This document shows positions 23,059 to 31,296 of a stretch of DNA of 64,000 nt, piece after piece. The stretch is taken from the NCBI RefSeq assembly GCF_028885415.1, contig NZ_CP118527.1:5208001-5272000 (forward strand). Reading direction: 5' to 3'. The stretch's first letter is position 1; each line of letters opens with the position of its first letter. Source of the DNA: Streptomyces coeruleorubidus (GTDB lineage Bacteria; Actinomycetota; Actinomycetes; Streptomycetales; Streptomycetaceae). Made by a program: the position numbers and the translations under genes. Below the pieces are notes generated by a model. The model was not told the DNA's origin. It searched no databases and worked only from the letters and a program-made list of their open reading frames with translations.

Positions 23059-24315
23059 ATGAGCGCCCCAACGCGCGTCCTCTACCTGTACACCGGCGGC
23101 ACGATCGGCATGGTCAACTCGCCACGAGGCTACGAGCTGGGGGTCGACGTGGCCGGCGAGATCGCTGCGCTGCTGCGCGACTCGGACCTGGCCGTCACCT
23201 TCGACGTGGACGAGCTTGAGCGGCTGATCGACTCGTCGAACGCGGCGCCGGCCGACTGGCAGGCCATGATCGACCACATCCGCGAACGCAGCGCCGGCTA
23301 CGACGGCGTCGTCGTCCTGCACGGCACCAACACTCTGGCCCACTCAGCCGCGGCCGTGTCGTTCGGACTGATCGGGCCGGCCCAGCCGATAGTCTTCACC
23401 GGCTCACAGATCCCGTTCGGCGTCCCTGGAACGGACGCCAGGACGAACGTGCTCGGCGCGACGCGAACGGTGATGTCGGGGCCGCCGTCGGTGTCGCTGT
23501 TCTTCGCAGGCAAACTGTTCGCCGGAACTCGCGCCACGAAAGTCTCGGCGGTGGAGCTCGAGGGATTCCAAAGCCCCCACACCGCTCCCCTGCCCCCATC
23601 AGGTGGCGAGAACGGGCACCCAGCCACGACAGCCGCCCGCAAGTGGGCACGCCCCCTCCCCTACCGGGCGCAGGACATCGCCGTGATCACTGCCACCCCC
23701 GGGATGACGGCCGACCGATTCCGCGCCGCCACGACCCCCGCACCGGCCGCCGTCATCTTCCGCACCTACGGGGCCGGGGAAGGCCCCAGCGAGGAAAAAG
23801 GCCTGGCTGAGGCAATCGAAGAGCTGGTGGCCCACAAGGTGCCGGTCGTGATCACCAGCCAGTGCGTGCAGGCGCACATCGACCTGCACAAGTACGCCGC
23901 CGGGGAGTTCCTGCACCGCGCCGGCGCCATCGGAGTCAAGGACATGACCTTCGAGGCCGTCTACGCGAAGCTGACGTTCCTGCTCAGCCAGGGACTCACC
24001 GGACGGGACGTCACCGACTGGCTACTGACCGACCTCGTGGGCGAGCTGACTTGCGCAACGGCCCGTCCGGGCATGGCAGCCGGCCATGCCAACGGGCTCT
24101 GCGACTGCCGAGGGGGTCAGGGCCGAGTCGGCAGCGTGGGCTGCGTCCGAACCACGCCGGTGAACAGGCAGCGGTCGTCCGTGCGGTTCCGCTTCGTCTC
24201 CGGCGCGAGACGGGAGAACGACGCGACCACGCAGTCGGTGCCCCGCTCGATACGACGGTGTGCCTCGGAGAGCATGGCGCAGGTCTTGCCGACGCCGGGT
24301 GCGGCGCCGAGGTAG
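23059..24315 (+). CDS. ansA: L-asparaginase with unnatural C-terminal extension
   Basis: Asparaginase hydrolyses L-asparagine to aspartate and ammonia. Catalytic threonines are in YLYTGGTIGMVNS (first Thr) and VVLHGTNTLAHSA (Thr with Asn-Thr motif), with KDMTFEAVYAKLTFLLSQG near the end. The domain ends at about DWLLTDLVGELT (24050). The open frame then continues about 87 residues, through a strong hairpin and antisense through the kdpD stub, to a stop at 24315. That tail has no family resemblance, so the natural stop was probably lost when the 3' flank was rearranged. It starts at the ATG at 23059; upstream in-frame sequence is not coding-like. No signal peptide, so cytoplasmic. Confidence 0.85.
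   Translation: MSAPTRVLYLYTGGTIGMVNSPRGYELGVDVAGEIAALLRDSDLAVTFDVDELERLIDSSNAAPADWQAMIDHIRERSAGYDGVVVLHGTNTLAHSAAAVSFGLIGPAQPIVFTGSQIPFGVPGTDARTNVLGATRTVMSGPPSVSLFFAGKLFAGTRATKVSAVELEGFQSPHTAPLPPSGGENGHPATTAARKWARPLPYRAQDIAVITATPGMTADRFRAATTPAPAAVIFRTYGAGEGPSEEKGLAEAIEELVAHKVPVVITSQCVQAHIDLHKYAAGEFLHRAGAIGVKDMTFEAVYAKLTFLLSQGLTGRDVTDWLLTDLVGELTCATARPGMAAGHANGLCDCRGGQGRVGSVGCVRTTPVNRQRSSVRFRFVSGARRENDATTQSVPRSIRRCASESMAQVLPTPGAAPR
24061..24097. terminator. Strong hairpin inside the extended asparaginase frame
   Basis: GCCCGT-ccg-GCATGGC-agccg-GCCATGC-caa-CGGGC pairs over two stems (GGCATGGC/GCCATGCC inside GCCCGT/ACGGGC). It lies just after the point where the asparaginase domain ends. It looks like the original terminator of that gene, now read through by the extended frame; Streptomyces terminators often lack a T tract. 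Confidence 0.55.
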
Positions 24316-24343
24316 ATCCGGAGCTTGCCGCGTGCCGTGTCAT
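24117..24343 (-). pseudogene. kdpD: kdpD sensor kinase, 5' stub with frameshift
   Basis: An ATG at 24343 overlaps the kdpE stop (ATGA), as expected for the next gene of an operon, and begins MTRHAASSG. One base off, the sequence reads GKLRIYLGAAPGVGKTCAML then EAHRRIERGTDCVV, the N-terminal Walker A region of KdpD. A missing G in CGGGCACG near 24336 would explain the frameshift. After about 45 residues KdpD identity stops and an unrelated frame (SFSRLAPETKRNRTDD) runs to a TGA at 24117. The sensor, transmembrane and kinase domains are gone. Confidence 0.85.
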
Positions 24344-25023
24344 CCCTCGAAGCGGTAGCCCATGCCGGGCTCGGTGATCAGATAGCGGGGGTGGGAGGGG
24401 TCCGTCTCCAGTTTGCGGCGCAGCTGGGCCATGTACACGCGCAGGTAGTTGGTCTTGCTGCTCTGCGCGACACCCCAGACCTCCTGGAGGAGGTGCTTCT
24501 GCGTGATCAGCCGGCCCGGGCTGGTCACCAGGATCTCCAGCAGGTGCCACTCGGTCGGGGTCAGCCGCACGTCCTGCCCGTCCCTGACGACCTTCTTGGC
24601 GATCAGGTCGACGCTGAAGTCCGTCGTCTCGACGAGCATCGTCCCGGGCGCGTGCGGGGTGTCATCGGTACGGCGGACCGCGGCGCGCAGCCGGGCCAGC
24701 AGCTCGTCGATGCTGAACGGCTTGGTGATGTAGTCGTCGGCGCCGGCGTCGAGCGCGGCCACTTTCTCGTCCGACGCCTGCCGGGCCGACAGGACCAGGA
24801 TCGGGACCCGGCTCCAGCCCCGCAGGGCCTTGATGACGTCGACGCCGTCCATGTCGGGCAGACCGAGGTCGAGCAGCACCACGTCGGGCTGACGCGCGGC
24901 GGCCAGACGCAGGGCCGTGGCGCCGTCGGGGGCGGCGTCCACGCCGTAGTGACGTGCCTGCAAGTTGATGACGAGGGCCCGTACGAGCTGCGGGTCGTCC
25001 TCCACCACGAGCACCCGGGTCAT
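24340..25023 (-). CDS. kdpE: KdpE potassium response regulator
   Basis: An OmpR-family response regulator of 227 residues that, when phosphorylated by KdpD, activates kdpFABC under low potassium. The receiver domain has VLVVEDD at the start, the phospho-acceptor in VVLLDLGLPDMDG and the lysine in YITKPFSIDELLAR. The winged helix carries LTPTEWHLLEIL, and the ending YLITEPGMGYRFEG is typical of KdpE. I chose the ATG at 25023 (MTRVLVVEDD) over the one at 25056. It lies 96 bases after kdpC. Its partner KdpD is destroyed here, so it may be silent or served by another kinase. Confidence 0.92.
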   Translation of the reverse strand: MTRVLVVEDDPQLVRALVINLQARHYGVDAAPDGATALRLAAARQPDVVLLDLGLPDMDGVDVIKALRGWSRVPILVLSARQASDEKVAALDAGADDYITKPFSIDELLARLRAAVRRTDDTPHAPGTMLVETTDFSVDLIAKKVVRDGQDVRLTPTEWHLLEILVTSPGRLITQKHLLQEVWGVAQSSKTNYLRVYMAQLRRKLETDPSHPRYLITEPGMGYRFEG

Positions 25024-25119
25024 GGGTGTGTGCCTCTCCTGTTGTACGGACTTCACGGTGGCGGAAGCCGGCGGAGGAGGAAGGTCCTCGTCTCCGGCGG
25101 CTCCCGCTCCTTCAGCTCG

Positions 25120-25752
25120 TCAGCCCTTGGCCACGAGGTCCTTGAGCGCGATGTTGAGTTCGAGCACGTTGACCCGGGGCTCGCCGATGAAGCCGAGGGT
25201 GCGGCCCTCGGTGTGGTCGTCGACGAGCTTCTGGACCCGGTCGACGGTCAGGCCGTTGCGCTCGGCGACGCGCTGGACCTGGAGGTCGGCGTAGGCCGGT
25301 GAGATGTCCGGGTCGAGGCCGGAGCCCGAGGACGTCACGGCGTCGGCCGGGACCTGGGACGGCTTGACCTGGTGGCCGGCGGTGGAGTTGTCCTTGACGA
25401 CCTTCGCCTTGGCCTCCTCCACCGACTTGACGAGTTTGCCGTTGTCGGCGGACAGGTTGGTGGCGCCCGAAAGGATCAGCTTGTACTGGGTGTTGACCGA
25501 GTTCTCGCCGAGCCCGTTCGCCGGGCGCGGCTGGAAGTAGTCCAGGCTGTAGCCCTGTTGCCCGATGAGGGACGAGCCGACGACCCTGCCGTCCGCCTTG
25601 ACCTCGGAGCCGTTCGCCTTGCCGGGGAACAGCCCCTGGGCGATGCCGGTGACGACCAGCGGGTAGATGACGCCGGTCACCAGGGTCAGCACGAGGAGGG
25701 CGCGCAGGCCCGCCCCCAGCAACCGGGCGGTGTTCACAACGGAGTTGTTCAT
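25120..25752 (-). CDS. kdpC: Potassium-transporting ATPase subunit KdpC
   Basis: The 210-residue KdpC subunit, a single-span protein that stabilises KdpFABC. One N-terminal membrane helix (ALLVLTLVTGVIYPLVVTGIAQ), then SSLIGQQG, YFQPRPAN, TSSGSGLDPDISPAYADLQ and GEPRVNVLELNIAL are the standard signatures. It lies 25 bases after kdpB. Complete and apparently functional. Confidence 0.95.
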   Translation of the reverse strand: MNNSVVNTARLLGAGLRALLVLTLVTGVIYPLVVTGIAQGLFPGKANGSEVKADGRVVGSSLIGQQGYSLDYFQPRPANGLGENSVNTQYKLILSGATNLSADNGKLVKSVEEAKAKVVKDNSTAGHQVKPSQVPADAVTSSGSGLDPDISPAYADLQVQRVAERNGLTVDRVQKLVDDHTEGRTLGFIGEPRVNVLELNIALKDLVAKG

Positions 25753-25777
25753 GGTCCTTCACCACGCTTTCAAAAAG

Positions 25778-27901
25778 TCACAGCCCGGGGATCAGAGAGA
25801 CGAGCAGGTCGATGAGCTTGATGCCGATGAACGGGGCGATCAGCCCGCCCAGCCCGTAGATGGTGAGGTTCCGTCGCAGCATGCGGTCGGCGCTGACCGG
25901 CCGGTACCGCACGCCCTTCAACGACAGCGGCACCAGCGCGATGATGATCAGTGCGTTGAAGACGACGGCCGACAGGATCGCGGAGTCCGGCGAGGACAGG
26001 CCCATGATGTTGAGCTTGTTCAGGCCCGGGTAGACCGCCGCGAACAGCGCGGGGATGATCGCGAAGTATTTGGCGACGTCGTTGGCTATGGAGAACGTCG
26101 TCAACGCGCCCCTGGTGATGAGGAGTTGCTTGCCGATCTCGACGATCTCGATGAGCTTGGTCGGGTTCGAGTCGAGGTCGACCATGTTGCCGGCCTCCTT
26201 CGCGGCCGACGTGCCCGTGTTCATCGCCACGCCGACGTCGGCCTGGGCGAGGGCCGGGGCGTCGTTGGTGCCGTCGCCGGTCATCGCGACGAGCTTGCCG
26301 CCCGCCTGCTCGCGCTTGATGAGGGCCATCTTGTCCTCGGGGGTGGCCTCGGCGAGGAAGTCGTCGACACCGGCCTCCTCGGCGATCGCCTTCGCGGTCA
26401 GCGGGTTGTCGCCCGTGATCATGACCGTCTTGATGCCCATGCGGCGCAGCTCTTCGAAGCGCTCGCGCATGCCGTCCTTGACGACGTCCTTGAGGTGGAC
26501 GACGCCCAGGACGCGCGCCCCGTCGGAGTCCTCGACCGCCACCAGCAGCGGCGTACCGCCCGCCTCGGCGATGCGGTCGGCGATCCCGTCCGCGTCCTCG
26601 GCGACCGTGCCGCCCTGCTCCTTCACCCACGCGGCGACCGAACCGGCCGCGCCCTTGCGGATCCTGCGGCCGTCGACGTCGACGCCCGACATCCGGGTCT
26701 GCGCGGTGAATTCGATCCACTCGGCGCCGACTAGCTCGCGCTCGCGCAGCCCGTACTTCTCTTTCGCCAGGACGACGACCGAGCGTCCCTCCGGCGTCTC
26801 GTCGGCCAGCGACGACAGCTGGGCCGCATCCGCGACCTCCGCTGCCGTGGTCCCGCGCACCGGCACGAACTCGGCGGCCTGCCGGTTGCCGAGGGTGATG
26901 GTGCCGGTCTTGTCGAGCAGCAGGGTGGAGACGTCACCGGCGGCCTCGACCGCCCGGCCCGACATGGCCAGCACGTTGCGCTGCACCAGCCGGTCCATGC
27001 CCGCGATGCCGATCGCGGACAGCAGCGCGCCGATGGTGGTCGGTATCAGGCAGACCAGCAGGGCGATCAGCACCACCATCGTCAGGTGCGTACCGGCGTA
27101 GTCCGCGAACGGCGGGAGAGTGGCGCACACGAGGAGGAAGACGATGGTCAGCGAGGCGAGCAGGATGTTCAGTGCGATCTCGTTGGGCGTCTTCTGCCGT
27201 GCGGCGCCCTCGACGAGGTTGATCATCCGGTCGATGAAAGTCTCGCCCGGCTTCGTCGTGATCTTGATGACGATCCGGTCGGACAGCACCTTGGTACCGC
27301 CGGTGACGGCCGAGCGGTCGCCGCCCGACTCACGGATGACCGGGGCCGATTCACCGGTGATCGCCGACTCGTCGACCGACGCGACGCCCTCGACGACGTC
27401 CCCGTCACCGGGGATGACATCCCCGGCCTCGCACACCACGAGGTCGCCGATCGTCAGCTCGGTGCCGGGGATCCGCTCTTTGGAGCCGTCGGTGAGCAGC
27501 CGGCGGGCGATCGTGTCGGTCTTGGCTCGGCGCAGGGTGTCGGCCTGTGCCTTGCCGCGGCCCTCGGCGACCGCCTCGGCCAGATTGGCGAAGATCACGG
27601 TCAGCCACAGCCAGACGCTGATCGTCCAGCCGAACCAGTCGCCCGGGTCCTTGAAGGAGAAGACGGTCGTCAGGACCGAGCCGATCCACACCACGAACAT
27701 CACGGGCGACTTGACCATCACCCATGGGTCCAGCTTGCGGAAGGCGTCCGGCATCGACTTGACCAGTTGCCTAGGGTCGAAGAGGCCCGCACCGACACGG
27801 CCGTCGGCGGGCTTGTGCCCGGTGGGAGCGTCGCTGTGCGGTGCCCGGGTGGGAGTGGCTGTGGACATGGAGTCCTCTGACTTGTCTGTACGGGTGGTCA
27901 T
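25778..27901 (-). CDS. kdpB: Potassium-transporting ATPase ATP-binding subunit KdpB
   Basis: The P-type ATPase subunit of KdpFABC, 707 residues from the ATG at 27901, whose A is shared with the kdpA stop. An internal ATG at 27868 after AGAGGA would give 696. Phosphorylation site [15 protein letters not shown], hinge [31 protein letters not shown] and the actuator motif TGES in [10 protein letters not shown] are all present. Multiple membrane helices occur near residues 70-110, 255-315 and the C-terminus. Complete. Confidence 0.96.
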   Translation of the reverse strand: MTTRTDKSEDSMSTATPTRAPHSDAPTGHKPADGRVGAGLFDPRQLVKSMPDAFRKLDPWVMVKSPVMFVVWIGSVLTTVFSFKDPGDWFGWTISVWLWLTVIFANLAEAVAEGRGKAQADTLRRAKTDTIARRLLTDGSKERIPGTELTIGDLVVCEAGDVIPGDGDVVEGVASVDESAITGESAPVIRESGGDRSAVTGGTKVLSDRIVIKITTKPGETFIDRMINLVEGAARQKTPNEIALNILLASLTIVFLLVCATLPPFADYAGTHLTMVVLIALLVCLIPTTIGALLSAIGIAGMDRLVQRNVLAMSGRAVEAAGDVSTLLLDKTGTITLGNRQAAEFVPVRGTTAAEVADAAQLSSLADETPEGRSVVVLAKEKYGLRERELVGAEWIEFTAQTRMSGVDVDGRRIRKGAAGSVAAWVKEQGGTVAEDADGIADRIAEAGGTPLLVAVEDSDGARVLGVVHLKDVVKDGMRERFEELRRMGIKTVMITGDNPLTAKAIAEEAGVDDFLAEATPEDKMALIKREQAGGKLVAMTGDGTNDAPALAQADVGVAMNTGTSAAKEAGNMVDLDSNPTKLIEIVEIGKQLLITRGALTTFSIANDVAKYFAIIPALFAAVYPGLNKLNIMGLSSPDSAILSAVVFNALIIIALVPLSLKGVRYRPVSADRMLRRNLTIYGLGGLIAPFIGIKLIDLLVSLIPGL

Positions 27902-29562
27902 CACGCCAGCCCCTCGGCGAGCGGGCCCAGCGCGAGGGCCGGGAAGTACGTCAGACCGGTGATGATGAGGATCGCGCCCACCAGCAGGCCGGTGAACAGT
28001 GGCTTCTCGGTGCGCAGGGTGCCCGCGGTCACGGGCACCGGCTTCTGCTCGGCGAGGGAGCCGGCCAGCGCCAGCACGAACACCATGGGCAGGAAGCGGC
28101 CCAGCAGCATCGCGAGTCCGGTCATGGTGTTGAACCATTCGGTGTTCGCGTTCAGTCCGGCGAAGGCCGAGCCGTTGTTGTTCGACGCGGACGTGAAGGC
28201 GTAGAGCACCTCGGAGAAGCCGTGCGCGCCGGAATTCAGCATCGAGTGCGGCGGGGTCGGAAGGGCCATGGAGACCGAGGTGAAGACGAGCACCAACGCC
28301 GGCGTGATGAGGATGTAGCAGGCCGCCAGCTTGATCTCGCGGGTGCCGATCTTCTTGCCGAGGTACTCGGGCGTGCGGCCGACCATCAGGCCGGCGATGA
28401 ACACCGCGATGACCGCCATGATCAGCATGCCGTAGAGGCCGGAGCCGACACCGCCGGGCGCGATCTCGCCCAGCATCATGCCGAGCGTCGTGATGCCGCC
28501 GCCGAGGCCGGTGAAGGAGGAGTGGAAGGAGTCCACCGCGCCGGTCGAGGTGAGCGTGGTCGACACCGCGAAGATCGAGGACGCGCCGACGCCGAAGCGG
28601 ACCTCCTTGCCCTCGTACGCCCCGCCCGCGGCCTGGAGCGCCGGGCCGTGGTGGGCGAACTCGGTCCACATCATCAGGGCCACGAAGCCCAGCCAGATGG
28701 TGAACATCGTGGCGAGGATCGCGTATCCCTGCTTCACCGAGCCGACCATGACACCGAAGGTCCGGGTCAGCGAGAACGGGATCACCAGCAGCAGGAAGAT
28801 CTCGAAGAGGTTGGTGAAGGGCGTCGGGTTCTCGAAGGGGTGGGCGGAGTTGGCGTTGAAGTAGCCGCCGCCGTTCGTGCCCACCTCCTTGATGGCCTCC
28901 TGCGAGGCGACCGCGCCGCCGTTCCACTGCTGCGAGCCCCCCATGAACTGCCCGACCTCGTGGATGCCGGAGAAGTTCTGGATGACACCGCAGGCCACCA
29001 GCACGACCGCGGCGATCGCGGCCGCCGGCACCAGGATCCGCAGGGTGCCGCGCACCAGGTCGGACCAGAAGTTGCCGAGCTCACCGGTACGGGACCGCGC
29101 GAACCCGCGTACGAGAGCGACCGCGACGGCCATGCCGACGGCCGCGGAGACGAAGTTCTGCACGGCGAGACCGGCGGTCTGCACGACGTGCCCCATGGTC
29201 TGCTCGCCGTAGTACGACTGCCAGTTGGTGTTGGTCACGAACGACACGGCCGTGTTGAACGACTGCGCCGGATCGACCGAGGAGAACCCCAGCGAGCCGG
29301 GCAGGACGCCCTGGAGCCGCATCAGCAGATAGAGGAAGAGGACGCCGACGGCCGAGAAGGCGAGCACGCCGCGCAGGTACGCGGACCAGGTCATCTCGGT
29401 GTCGGGGTTGGCACCGATGCCCTTGTAGACCCACTTCTCGACGCGCCAGTGCTTGTCGGAGGAGTAGACCCTGGCCATGTAGTTGCCAAGGGGGATGTGG
29501 GCGAGAGCCAGCGCGGCTATGAGTGCGAGCAGCTGGAGCACGCCGGCAAGTACGGGACCCAT
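27901..29562 (-). CDS. kdpA: Potassium-transporting ATPase potassium-binding subunit KdpA
   Basis: The channel-like potassium-selective subunit, 553 residues with about ten membrane helices and four selectivity-filter repeats. The repeats are visible as [30 protein letters not shown] and [12 protein letters not shown]. It is the normal length, is overlapped by kdpB and begins 6 bases after kdpF. Complete. Confidence 0.96.
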   Translation of the reverse strand: MGPVLAGVLQLLALIAALALAHIPLGNYMARVYSSDKHWRVEKWVYKGIGANPDTEMTWSAYLRGVLAFSAVGVLFLYLLMRLQGVLPGSLGFSSVDPAQSFNTAVSFVTNTNWQSYYGEQTMGHVVQTAGLAVQNFVSAAVGMAVAVALVRGFARSRTGELGNFWSDLVRGTLRILVPAAAIAAVVLVACGVIQNFSGIHEVGQFMGGSQQWNGGAVASQEAIKEVGTNGGGYFNANSAHPFENPTPFTNLFEIFLLLVIPFSLTRTFGVMVGSVKQGYAILATMFTIWLGFVALMMWTEFAHHGPALQAAGGAYEGKEVRFGVGASSIFAVSTTLTSTGAVDSFHSSFTGLGGGITTLGMMLGEIAPGGVGSGLYGMLIMAVIAVFIAGLMVGRTPEYLGKKIGTREIKLAACYILITPALVLVFTSVSMALPTPPHSMLNSGAHGFSEVLYAFTSASNNNGSAFAGLNANTEWFNTMTGLAMLLGRFLPMVFVLALAGSLAEQKPVPVTAGTLRTEKPLFTGLLVGAILIITGLTYFPALALGPLAEGLA

Positions 29563-29568
29563 CGGGGC

Positions 29569-29658
29569 TCAGAACCTCTCCGGGAAGATCAGGGCGAGGA
29601 CGAGATAGCCCAGCAGGGAAACGGCCACGACCAGGCCGACGATGTTCTCGGCGGTCAC
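29569..29658 (-). CDS. kdpF: KdpF small membrane subunit
   Basis: A 29-residue single-helix peptide (VTAENIVGLVVAVSLLG then YLVLALIFPERF) from a GTG at 29658. The end LALIFPERF is the KdpF hallmark. KdpF stabilises the KdpABC complex. It ends 6 bases before kdpA and overlaps the stop of the small upstream frame. Confidence 0.92.
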   Translation of the reverse strand: MTAENIVGLVVAVSLLGYLVLALIFPERF

Positions 29659-29738
29659 AGCTTCGTCACCCCCTTGGCGACGAGAGCCACCAGCGCGAAC
29701 GCCGCGAGCACGGTGACGACGAAGGCCAGATCGGCCAT
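29655..29738 (-). CDS. 27-residue membrane peptide ahead of kdpF
   Basis: An ATG at 29738, preceded by CCAGGAG, opens a 27-residue frame: MADLAFVVTVLAAFALVALV then AKGVTKL. It is one hydrophobic helix with a basic end, and its TGA overlaps the kdpF GTG (GTGA), so the two are translationally coupled. It may be an extra small subunit or leader of the kdp operon. The promoter should lie at 29739-29870, where CCGTCAA occurs twice. Confidence 0.75.
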   Translation of the reverse strand: MADLAFVVTVLAAFALVALVAKGVTKL

Positions 29739-29871
29739 CGCGAACTCCTGGAGTGAGGTTCGGTGAAACGGACGATTAGAGGAAAGCGCCTCTGTGGCCG
29801 GATCGGTCTGCCGTTGACGGCTCCCTTACGGCGGGACCCACGGCCTTGACGGGACTCTGACGCGGCCTGGC

Positions 29872-30690
29872 TCACAGGAGCCGGAAGCGGAGCCGGCAGA
29901 TCACCGCGTCCGTCTCCCGCCGCACGGCGTGCGCGACGACCGCGCCCCGCTGGTTCTGCAGCAGCCGCTGCCACAGACGCTCCGGCTCGGTCTCCGGGAT
30001 CAGCACGGTGACGCGCGTGCCCGGGTCGGCGACGGCCACGCCACCGACGTACGCGGCGATCGGACGCCCCAGGCTGCGCCGCTCGCCTCCGATGTCAGCC
30101 TGGACAGGGACGAGACGGGAACGATCACCAGTGAGCGTTCGCGGTGCGGGGGTTCCGGAATGCGGCCGAGGCCGAGTCGCTCGCCGATCCGGGTGTAGGC
30201 GCGGTGCATGGTCTCGAAGGCGACCACGAGGAGTGGCAGGGCCACCAACGTCAGCCAGACGCCCTCCTGGAACTTCTCCACGGTGGCGACGACGGTGGCG
30301 AGACCGGTGAGCAGTGCGCCGAAGCCGTTGAGCAGCGCCTTGCCGCGCCATCCCATTCCCCGCTCCACTCGCCAGTGCCGGACCAGAGGTGTTCGCCGAC
30401 AGGGCGAGCAGGATCATGGTCGCGAACTGGATGACGTAGACGCCCAGTTGTGGCCGAGCGAGGCGTCCGCGAGCTGGGCGAGGACCGTGACGCCCTCGAC
30501 CGGCTGGAGGTGGAAGCGGCCGATCAGCACCGACAGACCGATGAGCATCACGTCGAGGACGGCCCCCAGGCCGACCTCCGCGCGCTGGGCAGGCCTGACG
30601 GGCGGGACCCGGAAGGAGGGGACGGCGTTGGCGATGGCCTCGCCCCCCGTCAGCGCGGCACAGCCGGAGGCGAACGCTTTCGCTGTCCTC
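29872..30690 (-). pseudogene. APC-family amino acid permease, multiply deleted
   Basis: Pieces of one permease appear in order in different frames. First comes AFASGCAALTGGEAIANAVP and later GHNWAVYVIQFATMILLALS. After a gap follow GWRGKALLNGFGALLTGL and EGVWLTLVALPLLVVAF, then VIVPVSSLSRLTSEA. A second gap precedes RSLGRPIAAYV, VTVLIPETEPERLWQRLLQ and VICRLRFRL at the end. These are the last membrane helices and the cytoplasmic C-terminal domain of a long APC permease. The N-terminal half and at least two internal segments are missing, so it cannot work. It lies upstream of the kdp promoter region. Confidence 0.75.
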
Positions 30691-30883
30691 GCGTCGGCTG
30701 GTGCGCGAGCAGTGGGTACGGACGGAACTGCTGGTGTCGGTCCGCTGCGTGGACGGCGTCTGGCAGCGGCTCCTGCTGCGGGACGTTCCGCCGGAGACCC
30801 CGGTCGGGGTCGTCGGAATCCGTCATCACGCCTGCTCCCTTTCGGTCGGCGGACCGCCGCGTTTCAACGCGGAGGTGCCGGGC

Positions 30884-31177
30884 TCATCCGCCGACGTGAA
30901 TACCGGGGCGGCGGTCGGGATCGGGTTCGTTTCTGCGGATGGTCTCGCGGGTGACGGGGGCGGTGTCACCGCGGCCGAGGAGGATGGCGGCGATGGCGTT
31001 GGGGGCGGCCGCCTCGGCGCGCAGGATGCGGTAGCCGTCGACTTCGACGCCGCGGGGGAGGGTGAGGGTTTCGCTGAAGTCGGACGGGTCGACGACGTCG
31101 ATCTCCAGGAAGAGAGCAGCCACCGCCCTGACGGCACCGCAACGATCACAGAGTATGCGGCGTCCCGGTCCCGCCAC
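30884..31177 (-). CDS. Hypothetical protein, 97 residues
   Basis: A minus-strand ATG frame reading [19 protein letters not shown], then [19 protein letters not shown] and [20 protein letters not shown]. The composition is coding-like, with acidic residues and periodic hydrophobics. A CxxC near the N-terminus could bind zinc, and no membrane segment is seen. I do not recognise the family. It sits between the permease pseudogene and a divergent secreted protein; the 190 bases between it and the pseudogene hold no clear gene. Confidence 0.45.
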   Translation of the reverse strand: MAGPGRRILCDRCGAVRAVAALFLEIDVVDPSDFSETLTLPRGVEVDGYRILRAEAAAPNAIAAILLGRGDTAPVTRETIRRNEPDPDRRPGIHVGG

Positions 31178-31296
31178 TCAGTACCGAGGTACGTATGAGC
31201 CAGCCGGTGGTGGGACTTGGTGCTGACAGTGACGTTTGAGCATGCAGGTGCGCTGGGTATTGCGGGCAGCCTGTGTGACGGCTGTGCCAGAGTCAT

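Noticed and set aside
27902..28927. N-terminal extension of the kdpB frame through kdpA
   Set aside because: The extension lies inside kdpA in another frame; the real start is the ATG sharing one base with the kdpA stop.
27841..29766. 641-codon plus-strand frame opposite kdpA
   Set aside because: Antisense shadow of kdpA and kdpF; composition is His/Glu/Arg/Gly-rich without family features.
29739..29871. A riboswitch (such as a c-di-AMP type) in front of the kdp operon
   Set aside because: Only short repeats (CCGTCAA twice) are visible in about 130 bases; no conserved riboswitch core could be recognised by eye.
30701..30883. Plus-strand peptide WVRTELLVSVRCVDGVWQRL as part of a gene
   Set aside because: It looks coding-like but has no start, end or family I can name, and it overlaps the permease relic boundary.
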